Below, piece after piece: positions 34,730-43,703 of a stretch of 64,000 nucleotides of DNA. The notes below the pieces were generated by a model. It had not been told where the DNA came from, made no database searches, and worked only from the letters and a program-made list of their open reading frames with translations. The DNA comes from Streptacidiphilus sp. ASG 303 (GTDB taxonomy: Bacteria > Actinomycetota > Actinomycetes > Streptomycetales > Streptomycetaceae): the NCBI RefSeq assembly GCF_020991365.1, contig NZ_JAJLRA010000005.1, positions 124,001-188,000 of the forward strand, given 5' to 3'. The stretch's first letter is position 1, and every line of letters starts with the position of its first letter. The position numbers and the translations under genes are program-made.

Positions 34730-35737
34730 TCACTCCCGGGCGGCCGAGGTGGAGCTCATGTCCGGGTAGCGGTCGCCGGCGACGCGGCCGGCGATCGGCT
34801 CCAGCGCGGCCAGCTCCGCCTCGGTGAGGTGCAGCGCGGCCGCGGCGGTGTTCTCCTCCAGGCGGCTGCGGCGTCGGGTGCCGGGGATGGGCACGACGGA
34901 CAGGCCGTGGACCTCCGCCCGCTGGTGCACCCAGGCGAGCGCGATCTGGGCGGGGGTGGCGCCGCGGTCGGCGGCGATCTTGCGGACCGGCTCGACCAGC
35001 GCGGCGTTGGCGCGGGCGTTGTCGCCGCTGAACCGGGGCTGGTGCCGGCGGAAGTCGTCCTCGCCCAGCTCCTCGGCGGAGGCGAACGCACCGGTCAGGA
35101 AGCCGCGGCCGAGCGGCGAGTACGGGACGAGGGCGACACCGAGCTCGGCGGCGGCCGGCACGGCGGAGCGCTCGGTGTCGCGGGAGAAGAGCGACCACTC
35201 CGACTGCAGCGCGGCGATCGGGTGCACGGCGTGCGCCTCGCGCAGCTCGGCACCGGTGACCTCGGACAGGCCGAGGTGGCGGACCTTGCCGGCCTGCACC
35301 AGTTCGGCCATGGCGCCGACCGACTCGGCGAGCGGCACGGCGGGGTCGCGGCGGTGCATGTAGTACAGGTCGATGACGTCCACCCCGAGGCGGCGCAGCG
35401 AGGCGTCGACGGCCGAGCGGATGTAGGCGGGGCTGTTGTTGACGGCCCGGTACGCCGGGTCGTCGGCGCGCCGCTCGATGGCGAACTTGGTGGCCAGGAC
35501 CACCCGGTCGCGGTTGGCCCGCACGAAGGGCCCGATCAGCTCCTCGTTGTGGCCGGAGCCGTAGATGTCGGCGGTGTCGAAGAGGGTGACGCCGAGCTCC
35601 AGGGCCCGGTCGAGGGTGGCGAGCGCCTCGGTGGTGTCGGTGGGGCCGTAGAACTCGCTCATGCCCATGCAGCCGAGGCCCTGCACGCCGACGACGGGGC
35701 CGCCGGTGCCGAGGGTGGTGGTGGGGAGGGTGTTCAT
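34730..35737 (-). CDS. Aldo/keto reductase
   Basis: A 335-residue NADPH-dependent reductase with the (beta/alpha)8 AKR fold. GLGCMGMSEFYG at the start, LFDTADIYGSGHNEELIG near 52-69 (catalytic Asp and Tyr), VVLATKF (Lys), DLYYMHRRDP (His) and the cofactor-binding VPIPGTRRRSRLEEN near 285-300. Members of this AKR13-like subfamily reduce aldehydes and quinone-like toxins. The ATG overlaps the stop of the MerR-type regulator by ATGA, so it is coupled to its own regulator. Control is by the MerR-type promoter 550 bases upstream. Confidence 0.93.
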   Translation of the reverse strand: MNTLPTTTLGTGGPVVGVQGLGCMGMSEFYGPTDTTEALATLDRALELGVTLFDTADIYGSGHNEELIGPFVRANRDRVVLATKFAIERRADDPAYRAVNNSPAYIRSAVDASLRRLGVDVIDLYYMHRRDPAVPLAESVGAMAELVQAGKVRHLGLSEVTGAELREAHAVHPIAALQSEWSLFSRDTERSAVPAAAELGVALVPYSPLGRGFLTGAFASAEELGEDDFRRHQPRFSGDNARANAALVEPVRKIAADRGATPAQIALAWVHQRAEVHGLSVVPIPGTRRRSRLEENTAAAALHLTEAELAALEPIAGRVAGDRYPDMSSTSAARE

Positions 35738-36237
35738 GCGGTGCGGTTCCCTTCCGCCGCGCGTGCGGCGTCCGAGTAGAGGTCGATCTTGTGGTCGAGG
35801 ACGGCGAGGGTGGCCTGCAGGTCGGAGATGCGCTGCCGGACCTCCTCGCGGTGGGCGCGCAGCAGGTCGAGCCGCTCACCGGAGGTGTGGCTCCCGGCGC
35901 GGACGAGCTCCGCGTAGCGGACCATGTCGGCGACGGGCATGCCGGTGAGGCGCAGCTTGCCGAGGAAGGCCAGCCAGCCCAGGTCCCGGTCGCTGTAGCG
36001 GCGCTGCCCCGAGTAGGAGCGGTCGATGGGGTCCAGCAGGCCGATCCGCTCGTACCAGCGCAGGGTGTGCACGCTGAGGCCGCTGCGGGCGGCCGCCTCG
36101 CCGATGGTGTGGCGGGGGGTGTCGTCGGGCTCGGCCGGTGCCGGGGGCGGGGTGCGGGCCTCCGCCGCGGCGGAGGCCCGGGGCGCGGCGGCAGGGGCGG
36201 TCGGCGTGATCGGCGTGATCGGACGGGCGACGGCCAT
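35734..36237 (-). CDS. MerR family transcriptional regulator
   Basis: A 167-residue regulator. After a 40-residue Ala/Pro-rich N-tail comes the MerR winged helix HTIGEAAARSGLSVHTLRWYERIGLLDP (about 42-69), SYSGQRRYSDRDLGWLAFLGKLRLTGMP, and the dimerisation coiled coil (LDLLRAHREEVRQRISDLQATL). No cysteine is present at metal-binding positions, so it senses a non-metal signal, perhaps an electrophile via another mechanism; related regulators flank aldo/keto reductases. Start ATG at 36237. It twists its 19-bp-spacer promoter and controls itself and the reductase. Confidence 0.92.
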   Translation of the reverse strand: MAVARPITPITPTAPAAAPRASAAAEARTPPPAPAEPDDTPRHTIGEAAARSGLSVHTLRWYERIGLLDPIDRSYSGQRRYSDRDLGWLAFLGKLRLTGMPVADMVRYAELVRAGSHTSGERLDLLRAHREEVRQRISDLQATLAVLDHKIDLYSDAARAAEGNRTA

Positions 36238-36286
36238 GGCGGTACCCCTGGTTCCCTGCGGTTCGGTGCGAGGTGCGACGTCCTCG

Positions 36287-36317
36287 ACGCTAGCGAGTTG
36301 GAGTGCACTCCAGGCAA
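36287..36317 (-). promoter_or_regulatory. MerR-type promoter with 19-bp spacer and operator dyad
   Basis: On the minus strand -35 TTGCCT and -10 TAGCGT are separated by exactly 19 bases, and the spacer contains the perfect 14-bp dyad TGGAGTGCACTCCA (36299-36312). That geometry is diagnostic of activation by MerR proteins, and the start of the MerR gene is ~50 nt downstream. Confidence 0.85.
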
Positions 36318-36462
36318 GCACGTCAGGCTGCTCCCCCGGATCCGGCCCCGCATGCCGGTCCACGGCCCAGGTCCACCGCCCAGCTCCACGGCCCGGATCC
36401 ACCGTCCTGGTCCACCGCCCCGGCGCCGGGGCCGTCCGGGGCGGGCCCGTAGAGTCGGGGCC

Positions 36463-37296
36463 ATGGAGAGTCTGCGGGTGATCGGGCAGTGGCCGGTGCC
36501 GACGGCGGCGGCCGCCGTGGTGCGGGGCCGGGACGGAGCGGTGCTGGGGTCGTACGGGCCGCAGGAGCACGCGTTCCCGCTGGCGTCGGTGACGAAGCCG
36601 CTGAGCGCGTACGCCGCGCTGGTCGCGGTGGAGGAGGGGGTCTTCGAGCTGGACGACCCGGCGGGCCCGGAGGGCTCCACCGTGCGGCACCTGCTCGCCC
36701 ACACCTCGGGCCTGGCCTTCGACGAGCACCGCTCGATGGCGGCGCCCGGGACGCGGCGGCTGTACTCGAACGCCGGTTTCGACGTGCTGGCGGAGGCGCT
36801 GGAGAAGGCGTCGGGGATCCCCTTCGCGCAGTACGCGGCGGAGGCCGTGTTCCAGCCGCTCGGCATGACCGCCACCAGGATCGACGCCGACCACCGGAGC
36901 CCGGCGGGCGCGGGCGGGGTGTCGACCGCGGCCGACCTGGCGCGCTTCGCGGCCGAGTTGCAGGCCCCGCGGCTGCTGGACCCCTCCACGGTGGAGGCGG
37001 CCACCCGGACGGTGGCGTACCCGGGGCTGAGCGGGGTGCTGCCGGGCTTCGGGCACCAGCGGCCCAACGACTGGGGGCTGGGCTTCGAGATCCGCGGCGG
37101 GAAGTCCCCGCACTGGACCGGCGCACACAGCTCGCCGCAGACCTTCGGCCACTTCGGCCAGACCGGCACCTTCCTGTGGGTCGACCCGGCGGCGGGCGCG
37201 GCCTGCGTCTGCCTGACGGACCGGGCCTTCGGCCACTGGTCCGCCGAGGCATGGCCGCCCTTCACCGACGGCGTCCTCGCCGAACTGGCGCGGTAG
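36463..37296 (+). CDS. Serine hydrolase, beta-lactamase/esterase class C fold
   Basis: A 277-residue protein with the penicillin-recognising-enzyme signatures: S-x-x-K as SVTK (LASVTKPLSAYAAL, ~44), YxN as YSN (RLYSNAGFD, ~105) and an H-x-G-type third box HFGQTG near 232. There is no signal peptide, so a cytoplasmic esterase or amidase rather than a true beta-lactamase is likely. ATG at 36463; TAGAGT ends 7 nt before it, so leaderless. Adjacent to the MerR operon but divergent. Confidence 0.88.
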   Translation: MESLRVIGQWPVPTAAAAVVRGRDGAVLGSYGPQEHAFPLASVTKPLSAYAALVAVEEGVFELDDPAGPEGSTVRHLLAHTSGLAFDEHRSMAAPGTRRLYSNAGFDVLAEALEKASGIPFAQYAAEAVFQPLGMTATRIDADHRSPAGAGGVSTAADLARFAAELQAPRLLDPSTVEAATRTVAYPGLSGVLPGFGHQRPNDWGLGFEIRGGKSPHWTGAHSSPQTFGHFGQTGTFLWVDPAAGAACVCLTDRAFGHWSAEAWPPFTDGVLAELAR

Positions 37297-37323
37297 CCGA
37301 ACCGGCGCGGCAGTCGGGGCGAC

Positions 37324-37379
37324 GGGCCGGTCGGGCCGTGGCAGCCCCGCCGGGCCGGTCGGGCCGTGGCAGCCCCGCC
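37324..37379. repeat. 28-bp tandem duplication between convergent genes
   Basis: Two perfect head-to-tail copies of a 28-base unit that begins GGGCCGGTCGGGCCGTGGCA, plus a few bases of a third, between the serine hydrolase and pirin stop codons. No stem-loop function apparent. Confidence 0.9.
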
Positions 37380-37388
37380 GGGCCGGGT

Positions 37389-38162
37389 TCAGCCCACCAG
37401 CAGGCCCGAGTGCATCTCCCACACCAGCAGCTCGGCGCCGTCCTCCCCGGCCGCGGGGGCGACGAGCGCCGGGCCGGTGATCCGGGCGGTGTCGCCGGGA
37501 CGCAGGTCGCGCCCGGTGCCGTGGGGCCCGGCGGCGGTGCGGAAGCCCAGCGAGCCGCGCAGCAGGTGGAGGTGGAGGAAGGGCGCCTGCGGCAGTCCGG
37601 CCGGCGGCTCCCAGGGGCCCGCCGCGACGTGGTGGAGGGCGGCGTCGGCGCGGCGCAGCCGCAGGGCGTCGCGGCCGGCGTCGCGCGGCATGCCGGAGGC
37701 CAGCAGGGTGGTCCCGCCGGTCCCGGGCTCCGGGCGGCGCAGCCCGTAGACGGGCTCGGCGCCGAAGCGGTCGGGCTGGAGCCACATCTGCACGAACCGC
37801 ACCGGCCCGGAGGCGCCCCCGGCGTTGCGCTCGGTGTGGACGGCGCCGGAGCCGGCCCCCAGGTACTGGACCATGCCCGGCCGGACCACCCCGGCGTGGC
37901 CGCGGTCGTCGCGGTGGGCGAGCGCCCCCTCCAGGACCCAGGTGAGGATCTCGACGTCGCGGTGGCGGTGCTCGTCGAAGCCCGCGCCGGGGGCGAGCAG
38001 CTCCTCGTTGCAGGCCAGCAGCGCCCCGAAGTGGGTGTTGCGCGGGTCGTAGTGGCCGGAGAAGGAGAAGGAGTGCCGGGTCTCGACACCCTCGGCCGGG
38101 GTGGAGCGGTAGCGCTCGGCGGCGCGGCGCACCTCCGCGCGCGGGCGGGGCTGGTCGGTCAC
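37389..38162 (-). CDS. Pirin family protein
   Basis: A 257-residue bicupin. The pirin N-terminal signature HSFSFSGHYDPRNTHFGALL is followed by FDEHRHRDVEILTWVLEGAL (metal-binding His residues), VQYLGAGSGAVHTERN and FVQMWLQPD; the C-terminal cupin is HLHLLRGSLGF. Bacterial pirins bind Fe/Mn and some have quercetinase activity, while others act on metabolic enzymes; which applies here is not visible. GTG at 38162 follows GGAAGGGA at ~9 nt. Divergent from fasR. Confidence 0.92.
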   Translation of the reverse strand: MTDQPRPRAEVRRAAERYRSTPAEGVETRHSFSFSGHYDPRNTHFGALLACNEELLAPGAGFDEHRHRDVEILTWVLEGALAHRDDRGHAGVVRPGMVQYLGAGSGAVHTERNAGGASGPVRFVQMWLQPDRFGAEPVYGLRRPEPGTGGTTLLASGMPRDAGRDALRLRRADAALHHVAAGPWEPPAGLPQAPFLHLHLLRGSLGFRTAAGPHGTGRDLRPGDTARITGPALVAPAAGEDGAELLVWEMHSGLLVG

Positions 38163-38325
38163 GGCACGGTCCCTTCCGGTGGGCTGCCGGGCGGGGACCC
38201 GGCACCGGGAAGATATCGGGAATTGCCCCGGCAACCGGATCGACCTGCGGATATGTGACCGTTGCCACCGCTTTCGGACGGGAGGGCGTGCACGAGCACC
38301 GCAATGCGTGAGGCACGCTAGTGCT

Positions 38326-39777
38326 GTGCCAGCCGCCTCAGCGAAGAACGCAGCGACCGATCCGGTGACCGACGTGGCCCCCGCCGCTGCGCGGAGAGCC
38401 GCCCCGCCCGCCGCCCGGTCCCGCGCCACCGTCCGCTCGCAGCCCGTCCGCCCCCGGGCCGGCGCGGGGGACGGCACGGCCGACGGCTCCGCCGCGGGGA
38501 CGGAGGACGCCGCCGCCGGCCCCGGCGCCGGCCCCGGTACGGCCGACGGCGCGGACACCGCCGTCTCCGCGGACCGCGGCTCGCGGCGCGGCACCGCACT
38601 GGAGCGCAGGCTCGCCGCCGAGCGGCACGCCGAGACGCTCCGCCGCCTGGAGAAGGCCTCGGGCCGGCTCGCCAGCAACGCGATCCAGCGGATGGACGAG
38701 ACGCTCTCCTGGTACCGGCGCATGCCGCCGGAGCACCGCTCCTGGATCGGCCTGGTCGCACAGGCCGGCATCGCCGCCTTCACCGAGTGGTTCCGCCACC
38801 CGGAGGCGCCGCAGGCGATGTCCACCGACGTGTTCGGGACCGCCCCGCGCGAGCTGACCCGGGCGGTGACGCTGCGTCAGACGGTGGAGATGATCCGGAT
38901 CAGCATCGAGGTGGTCGAGGAGGCCATCGACGAGGTGGCCGCCCCCGGCGACGAGGCGGGGCTGCGCGAGGCGGTGCTGGTGTACGCGCGGGAGCTGGCG
39001 TTCGCCACGGCGCAGGTGTACGCGCAGGCCGCCGAGGCCCGCGGCGCGTGGGACGCGCGGCTGGAGGCCCTGGTGGTCAACTCGCTGCTGTCCGGCGACG
39101 CCGACGAGGGGGTGCTGTCGCGGGCCGCGGCCCTGGGCTGGGGCTCCCCCGACCAGGTGATGGTGGTGATGGGCAGCGCGCCGGAGGGCGACAGCGAGCT
39201 GGTGGTGGAGGCGATCCGGCGGGCCGCCCGCCGGGCCCGGCTGCACGTGCTGACCGGTGTGCTGGGCGACCGCCTGGTGGTGGTGGTCGGCGGCTCGATG
39301 GATCCGATGCACGCCGCGCGGGCGCTGATCGGCCAGTTCGCGCCCGGCCCGGTGGTGGTGGGCCCGACGGTGGGCGACCTGCTGTCGGCGACCCGGTCGG
39401 CGCAGGCCGCGTCGGGGGCGCTGCGGGCCTGCGGCGCGTGGCCGGACGCGCCGCGGCCGGTGCTGGCGGACGACCTGCTGCCGGAACGGGCGCTGGCGGG
39501 TGATCCCGCGGCGCGCCGCCAGCTGGTGGAGGAGATCTACATCCCGCTGGAGGAGGCCGGCTCCGCGCTGCTGGAGACGCTCTCGGTCTACCTGGAGCAG
39601 GCGTCGTCGCTGGAGGGCGCGGCGCGGATGCTCTTCGTCCATCCCAACACCGTCCGCTACCGGCTGCGACGTGTGACCGACGTCACGGGCTACACGCCCT
39701 CGGACGTCCGTTCGGCCTTCACGCTGCGGATCGCCCTCGCGCTGGGCCGCCTCGACGCGCCGGAAGGCCGACGCTGA
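38326..39777 (+). CDS. fasR: FasR, PucR-type activator of fatty-acid synthesis genes
   Basis: A 483-residue transcription factor. After a ~100-residue Ala/Pro-rich N-terminal tail, helical segments (LERRLAAERHAETLRRLEK, ELTRAVTLRQTVEMIRISIE) lead to a GGDEF-like/regulatory region and the C-terminal PucR helix-turn-helix LEGAARMLFVHPNTVRYRLR. Position directly before fabD matches FasR of Streptomyces coelicolor (SCO2386), which activates the fabDHPF operon. GTG at 38326 is preceded by TAGTGC, so possibly leaderless. The N-tail is likely variable. Start at a later codon cannot be excluded. Confidence 0.9.
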   Translation: MPAASAKNAATDPVTDVAPAAARRAAPPAARSRATVRSQPVRPRAGAGDGTADGSAAGTEDAAAGPGAGPGTADGADTAVSADRGSRRGTALERRLAAERHAETLRRLEKASGRLASNAIQRMDETLSWYRRMPPEHRSWIGLVAQAGIAAFTEWFRHPEAPQAMSTDVFGTAPRELTRAVTLRQTVEMIRISIEVVEEAIDEVAAPGDEAGLREAVLVYARELAFATAQVYAQAAEARGAWDARLEALVVNSLLSGDADEGVLSRAAALGWGSPDQVMVVMGSAPEGDSELVVEAIRRAARRARLHVLTGVLGDRLVVVVGGSMDPMHAARALIGQFAPGPVVVGPTVGDLLSATRSAQAASGALRACGAWPDAPRPVLADDLLPERALAGDPAARRQLVEEIYIPLEEAGSALLETLSVYLEQASSLEGAARMLFVHPNTVRYRLRRVTDVTGYTPSDVRSAFTLRIALALGRLDAPEGRR

Positions 39778-39868
39778 GGCCGCTGTAGGGAATCCACAAA
39801 CCGCGTGTAGTTTCTTGGTGACCGCCGTCTACCCGTGCCGGAGTGCCCGGCAGGAGAGGGTTGATTCC

Positions 39869-40831
39869 GTGCTCGTACTCGTCGCTCCCGGACAGGGCGC
39901 CCAGACGCCCGGCTTCCTCGCCCCCTGGCTCGAGGTGGACGGTGTGGCCGACCGGCTGCACTGGTGGTCCGCCGTCGCCGGCCTCGACCTCGTCCGCCAC
40001 GGCACCGAGGCGTCGGCCGACGAGATCAGGGACACCGCGGTCGCGCAGCCCCTGCTGGTCGCCGCCGGCCTCGCCGCCGTCCACGCCCTGCTGCCCGACG
40101 CCGCCGCCCTCGGGCAGGTCGGCGCGGTGGCCGGGCACAGCGTGGGCGAGATCACCGCGGCCGCCGCCGCGGGCGTGCTGAGCGACGAGTCGGCGATGGC
40201 CTTCGTCCGGCAGCGCGGCCTGGCCATGGCCGGCGCCGCCGCCACGACCGCCACCGGCATGACCGTCGTCCTCGGCGGGGACGCCGCCGAGGTGGCCGCG
40301 AAGCTGGAGGCGCACGGCCTGACCGCGGCGAACAACAACGGCGGCGGCCAGCTCGTCGCCGCCGGGACCCTGGAGCAGCTGGACGCGCTCAAGGCGGACC
40401 CGCCGGCAGGCGCCCGGCTGATGCCGCTGAGCGTCGCGGGCGCCTTCCACACGCACCACATGGCCCCCGGCGTCGAGGCCCTGGCCCGGATCGCCCCCGG
40501 CATCACGGCCGCCGACCCGCGCCCCGCCTACGTCTCCAACCGGGACGGCGGCGTGGTGGCCTCCGGCGCCGAGGTCCTGGCCCGCCTCGTCTCGCAGGTC
40601 TCCAGCCCGGTGCGCTGGGACCTGTGCATGGAGGCCCTGGAGCGGCTCGGCGCCACCTGCGTCATCGAGGTGCCGCCCGCAGGCACCCTCACCAACCTGG
40701 TCAAGCGCAACCTCAAGGGCGTCGAGACCCTGGCCCTCAAGACCCCCGCCGACCTGGACAGGGCCCGCGGGCTGGTCGCCGAGCACGGCGAGGCCACCCG
40801 GCCGACCGCCACGGAAGGCGTGAACGCATGA
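39869..40831 (+). CDS. fabD: Malonyl-CoA:ACP transacylase
   Basis: A 320-residue enzyme that loads malonate onto AcpP. Visible: LVAPGQGAQTPGFL, the nucleophile box AGHSVGEITAAAAAG (Ser in GHSVG), QRGLAMAGAA (conserved Arg), and AFHTHHMAP with the catalytic His. GTG at 39869 has AGGAGAGGG upstream. The promoter probably lies in the 91-base gap after fasR, where TAGTTT (39808) is a candidate -10. The stop overlaps the fabH start (ATGA). The gene is expected to be essential, and can also supply malonyl units to polyketide synthases. Confidence 0.97.
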   Translation: MLVLVAPGQGAQTPGFLAPWLEVDGVADRLHWWSAVAGLDLVRHGTEASADEIRDTAVAQPLLVAAGLAAVHALLPDAAALGQVGAVAGHSVGEITAAAAAGVLSDESAMAFVRQRGLAMAGAAATTATGMTVVLGGDAAEVAAKLEAHGLTAANNNGGGQLVAAGTLEQLDALKADPPAGARLMPLSVAGAFHTHHMAPGVEALARIAPGITAADPRPAYVSNRDGGVVASGAEVLARLVSQVSSPVRWDLCMEALERLGATCVIEVPPAGTLTNLVKRNLKGVETLALKTPADLDRARGLVAEHGEATRPTATEGVNA

Positions 40832-41874
40832 CCGACACCACCGGCGCGGCCCCGCGCATCCGCCCCAGCAGCGGCGCGGCCTTCTCGCGGATCCACGGCG
40901 TGGGCGGCTACCGCCCCGTCCGGGTGATCCCGAACGAGGAGGTCCTGGGGTGGATCGACTCCTCCGACGAGTGGATCCGCACCCGCAGCGGCATCACCGA
41001 GCGCCGCTGGGCGGGCCCGGAGGAGAGCGTCTCCGAGATGTCGGTGCAGGCGGCCGGCAAGGCGATCGCCCAGGCCGGCATCGCCCCGGAGCAGATCGGC
41101 GCGGTGGTGGTCTCCACCGTCTCGCACTTCAAGCAGACGCCGGCGATCGCCACCGAGATCGCGCACCGGCTGGGCTGCGGCACCGCCGCCGCCTTCGACA
41201 TCTCCGCCGCCTGCGCCGGCTTCGGCTACGGCCTGGGCCTGGCGGACGGCATGGTCCGCGCCGGCAGCGCCGAGTACGTGCTGGTGATCGGCGTGGAGCG
41301 GCTGAGCGACCTCACCGACACCTCGGACCGCTCGACCGCCTTCATCTTCGGCGACGGCGCGGGCGCGGCCGTGGTCGGCCCGTCCGACGAGCCCGGCATC
41401 GGCAAGGTGATCTGGGGGTCGGACGGCTCCCAGGCCGACGTCATCTCGCAGACCCAGGCGTGGGACACCGCGTTCGCCAAGCAGGACGCGGTCAACGGCG
41501 CCGGTGACGAGGTGAGGTGGCCGGCGCTGCGCATGGAGGGCCAGACGGTCTTCCGCTGGGCGGTGTGGGAGATGGCGAAGGTCGCCCAGCAGGCGCTGGA
41601 CGCCGCCGGGGTGAGGGCCGACCAGCTCGGCGCGTTCATCCCCCACCAGGCCAACATGCGCATCACCGACGCCATGATCAAGGCGCTCAGGCTGCCGGCG
41701 TCCGTGCCGGTGGCCCGCGACATCGCCGAGACGGGCAACACCTCAGCGGCGTCCATCCCGCTCGCCATGGAGCGGATGCTCGCCTCCGGCGAGGCGAGGA
41801 GCGGCGACCTGGCCCTGGTGATCGGCTTCGGCGCCGGGCTCGTCTACGCCGCCTCGGTCGTCACCCTCCCGTAG
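40828..41874 (+). CDS. fabH: 3-oxoacyl-ACP synthase III
   Basis: A 348-residue condensing enzyme starting fatty-acid synthesis from acyl-CoA (branched starters in streptomycetes) and malonyl-ACP. Active-site Cys in FDISAACAGFGYGL (~130), His in FIPHQANMRI and Asn in AETGNTSAASIPL. VSTVSHFKQTPAIA and SDEWIRTRSGITER are classic FabH. ATG at 40828 overlaps the fabD stop by four bases. Shorter N-terminal start codons are not plausible. Confidence 0.97.
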   Translation: MTDTTGAAPRIRPSSGAAFSRIHGVGGYRPVRVIPNEEVLGWIDSSDEWIRTRSGITERRWAGPEESVSEMSVQAAGKAIAQAGIAPEQIGAVVVSTVSHFKQTPAIATEIAHRLGCGTAAAFDISAACAGFGYGLGLADGMVRAGSAEYVLVIGVERLSDLTDTSDRSTAFIFGDGAGAAVVGPSDEPGIGKVIWGSDGSQADVISQTQAWDTAFAKQDAVNGAGDEVRWPALRMEGQTVFRWAVWEMAKVAQQALDAAGVRADQLGAFIPHQANMRITDAMIKALRLPASVPVARDIAETGNTSAASIPLAMERMLASGEARSGDLALVIGFGAGLVYAASVVTLP

Positions 41875-41983
41875 GGCGCGGCCCCGGCACCGGGGCCTGC
41901 CGCCCCTTTCCGCAGACAGCCGTCCGCACCCGCCCGGGACGGACCGGCCCCACAGAGAACACACCCCGAATAGGAGCGCCGCA

Positions 41984-42226
41984 ATGGCTACCAAGGACGA
42001 GGTCCTGGAAGGTCTCGCCGAGATCGTCAACGAGATCGCCGGCATCCCCACGGAGGACGTCGAGCTGGGCAAGTCCTTCACGGACGACCTGGACGTCGAC
42101 TCGCTCTCCATGGTCGAGGTCGTCGTCGCCGCCGAGGAGCGCTTCGACGTCAAGATCCCGGACGACGAGGTGAAGAACCTCCGCACCGTCGGCGACGCCG
42201 TCGACTACATCCTCGCCAACAGCTGA
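41984..42226 (+). CDS. acpP: Acyl carrier protein (fatty-acid synthase)
   Basis: An 80-residue acidic four-helix protein, with the phosphopantetheine serine in LDVDSLSMVE (~residue 40). It shuttles the growing acyl chain between Fab enzymes. ATG at 41984 with AGGAG 8 nt upstream. Third gene of the fabD-H-acpP-F operon; followed by a stem-loop that probably raises its yield over fabF. Confidence 0.97.
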   Translation: MATKDEVLEGLAEIVNEIAGIPTEDVELGKSFTDDLDVDSLSMVEVVVAAEERFDVKIPDDEVKNLRTVGDAVDYILANS

Positions 42227-42237
42227 CCAACAGCACC

Positions 42238-42261
42238 GGGGGCGGCCGCAGGGCCGCCCCC
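42238..42261 (+). terminator. Intercistronic stem-loop after acpP
   Basis: GGGGGCGGCC-GCAG-GGCCGCCCCC, 11 nt past the acpP stop, with no T tract. Likely an attenuator or mRNA 3'-end stabiliser that leaves fabF less abundant. Confidence 0.65.
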
Positions 42262-42368
42262 ACCGTCCACGGGGCCGCCTGAGCACCGCTCGGGCCGACG
42301 CGCACCTGCCGGCGTCCCCTCGGCACCAGCGCCGCCTCGCACGCTGAACACGTGGGAGTAAGAGACCA

Positions 42369-43637
42369 GTGACCACTGACAACCGCACCACCGTGGTCGT
42401 CACGGGTGTCGGCGCCTTCACGCCGCTGGGCGGCGACGCCGCGTCGACCTGGGAGGCACTCCTCGCCGGACGCTCCGGCGTGGACGTCCTCACGGAGGAG
42501 TGGGCCGCCGAGCTGCCCGTGCGGATCGCCGCACGCGCCGCCGTCGACCCCGGCGAGGTCCTGCCGCGCCCGGTGGCGCGGAAGCTGGACCGCTCGGCGC
42601 AGTTCGCGCTGATCGCCGCCAAGGAGGCCTGGGCCGACGCGGGCTTCGACGCCCCGGCGACCGACGCCTCCTCCAAGGTCGACCCGGACCGCCTGGGCAC
42701 CGTCGTCGCCTCCGGCATCGGCGGTGTCACCACCCTGCTCGACCAGTACGACGTGCTGAAGGAGAAGGGCGTCCGCCGCGTCTCCCCGCACACCGTGCCC
42801 ATGCTCATGCCGAACAGCCCGGCGGCCAACGTCGGCCTGGAGATCGGCGCCCGCGCCGGCGTGCACACCCCGGTGAGCGCCTGCGCGTCCGGCGCGGAGG
42901 CCATCGGCTACGCCATCGAGATGATCCGCAGCGGCCGCGCCGACATCGTGGTGGCCGGCGGCACCGAGGCGGCCATCCACCCGCTGCCGATCGTGGCCTT
43001 CGCCAACATGATGGCGATGTCCAAGAACAACGACGAGCCGCAGCGCGCCTCGCGCCCCTACGACAAGGCCCGGGACGGCTTCGTGCTGGGCGAGGGCGCC
43101 GGCGTGGTGGTCCTGGAGTCGGCGGAGCACGCGGCGGCCCGTGGCGCCCGCGTGTACTGCGAGGCGGTCGGCCAGGGCCTGTCCGCGGACAGCCACCACA
43201 TCGCCCAGCCGGAGCCCTCCGGCCGCGGCGTGGCGGCCGCGCTGACGAACCTGTTCGAGTCCACCGGGCTCGACAGGGCCTCCGTCGTGCACGTGAACGC
43301 CCACGCGACCTCCACCCCGCAGGGCGACGTCGCCGAGGTGAAGGCGCTGCGCAAGGTGCTGGGCGACGACCTCGACCACATCGCGGTCTCCGCCACCAAG
43401 TCGATGACCGGCCACCTGCTGGGCGGCGCCGGCGGCATCGAGACCGTCGCCACCGTGCTGGCCCTGCACCACCGCACGGCACCGCCGACGGTCAACCTCG
43501 ACGACCTGGACGACGAGGTGGACGCGGACATCGTCCGCGGCGAGCCCAGGAGCCTGCCGGAGGGGCCGATCGCGGCCCTCAACAACTCCTTCGGCTTCGG
43601 CGGTCACAACGTGGTGCTGGCCTTCCGCCGCGACTGA
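42369..43637 (+). CDS. fabF: 3-oxoacyl-ACP synthase II
   Basis: A 422-residue elongating ketosynthase. C-H-H triad: Cys in PVSACASGAEAIG (~170), His in VNAHATSTPQGD (~310) and His in MTGHLLGGAGGIE (~345); the N-terminal VVVTGVGAFTPLG and C-terminal NNSFGFGGHN complete the KAS II fold. GTG at 42369 follows GGGAG at ~10 nt. Last gene of the fab operon; a perfect 18-bp terminator follows. Confidence 0.97.
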   Translation: MTTDNRTTVVVTGVGAFTPLGGDAASTWEALLAGRSGVDVLTEEWAAELPVRIAARAAVDPGEVLPRPVARKLDRSAQFALIAAKEAWADAGFDAPATDASSKVDPDRLGTVVASGIGGVTTLLDQYDVLKEKGVRRVSPHTVPMLMPNSPAANVGLEIGARAGVHTPVSACASGAEAIGYAIEMIRSGRADIVVAGGTEAAIHPLPIVAFANMMAMSKNNDEPQRASRPYDKARDGFVLGEGAGVVVLESAEHAAARGARVYCEAVGQGLSADSHHIAQPEPSGRGVAAALTNLFESTGLDRASVVHVNAHATSTPQGDVAEVKALRKVLGDDLDHIAVSATKSMTGHLLGGAGGIETVATVLALHHRTAPPTVNLDDLDDEVDADIVRGEPRSLPEGPIAALNNSFGFGGHNVVLAFRRD

Positions 43638-43665
43638 TCACGCGACCGCTCCCGACGACCCGTCA

Positions 43666-43703
43666 GCGAGGACCCCGCCCGGACATCCGGGCGGGGTCCT
43701 CGC
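43666..43703 (+). terminator. 18-bp stem-loop terminator of the fab operon
   Basis: GCGAGGACCCCGCCCGGA, loop CA, and its exact inverted copy, 29 bases after the fabF stop. Confidence 0.88.
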
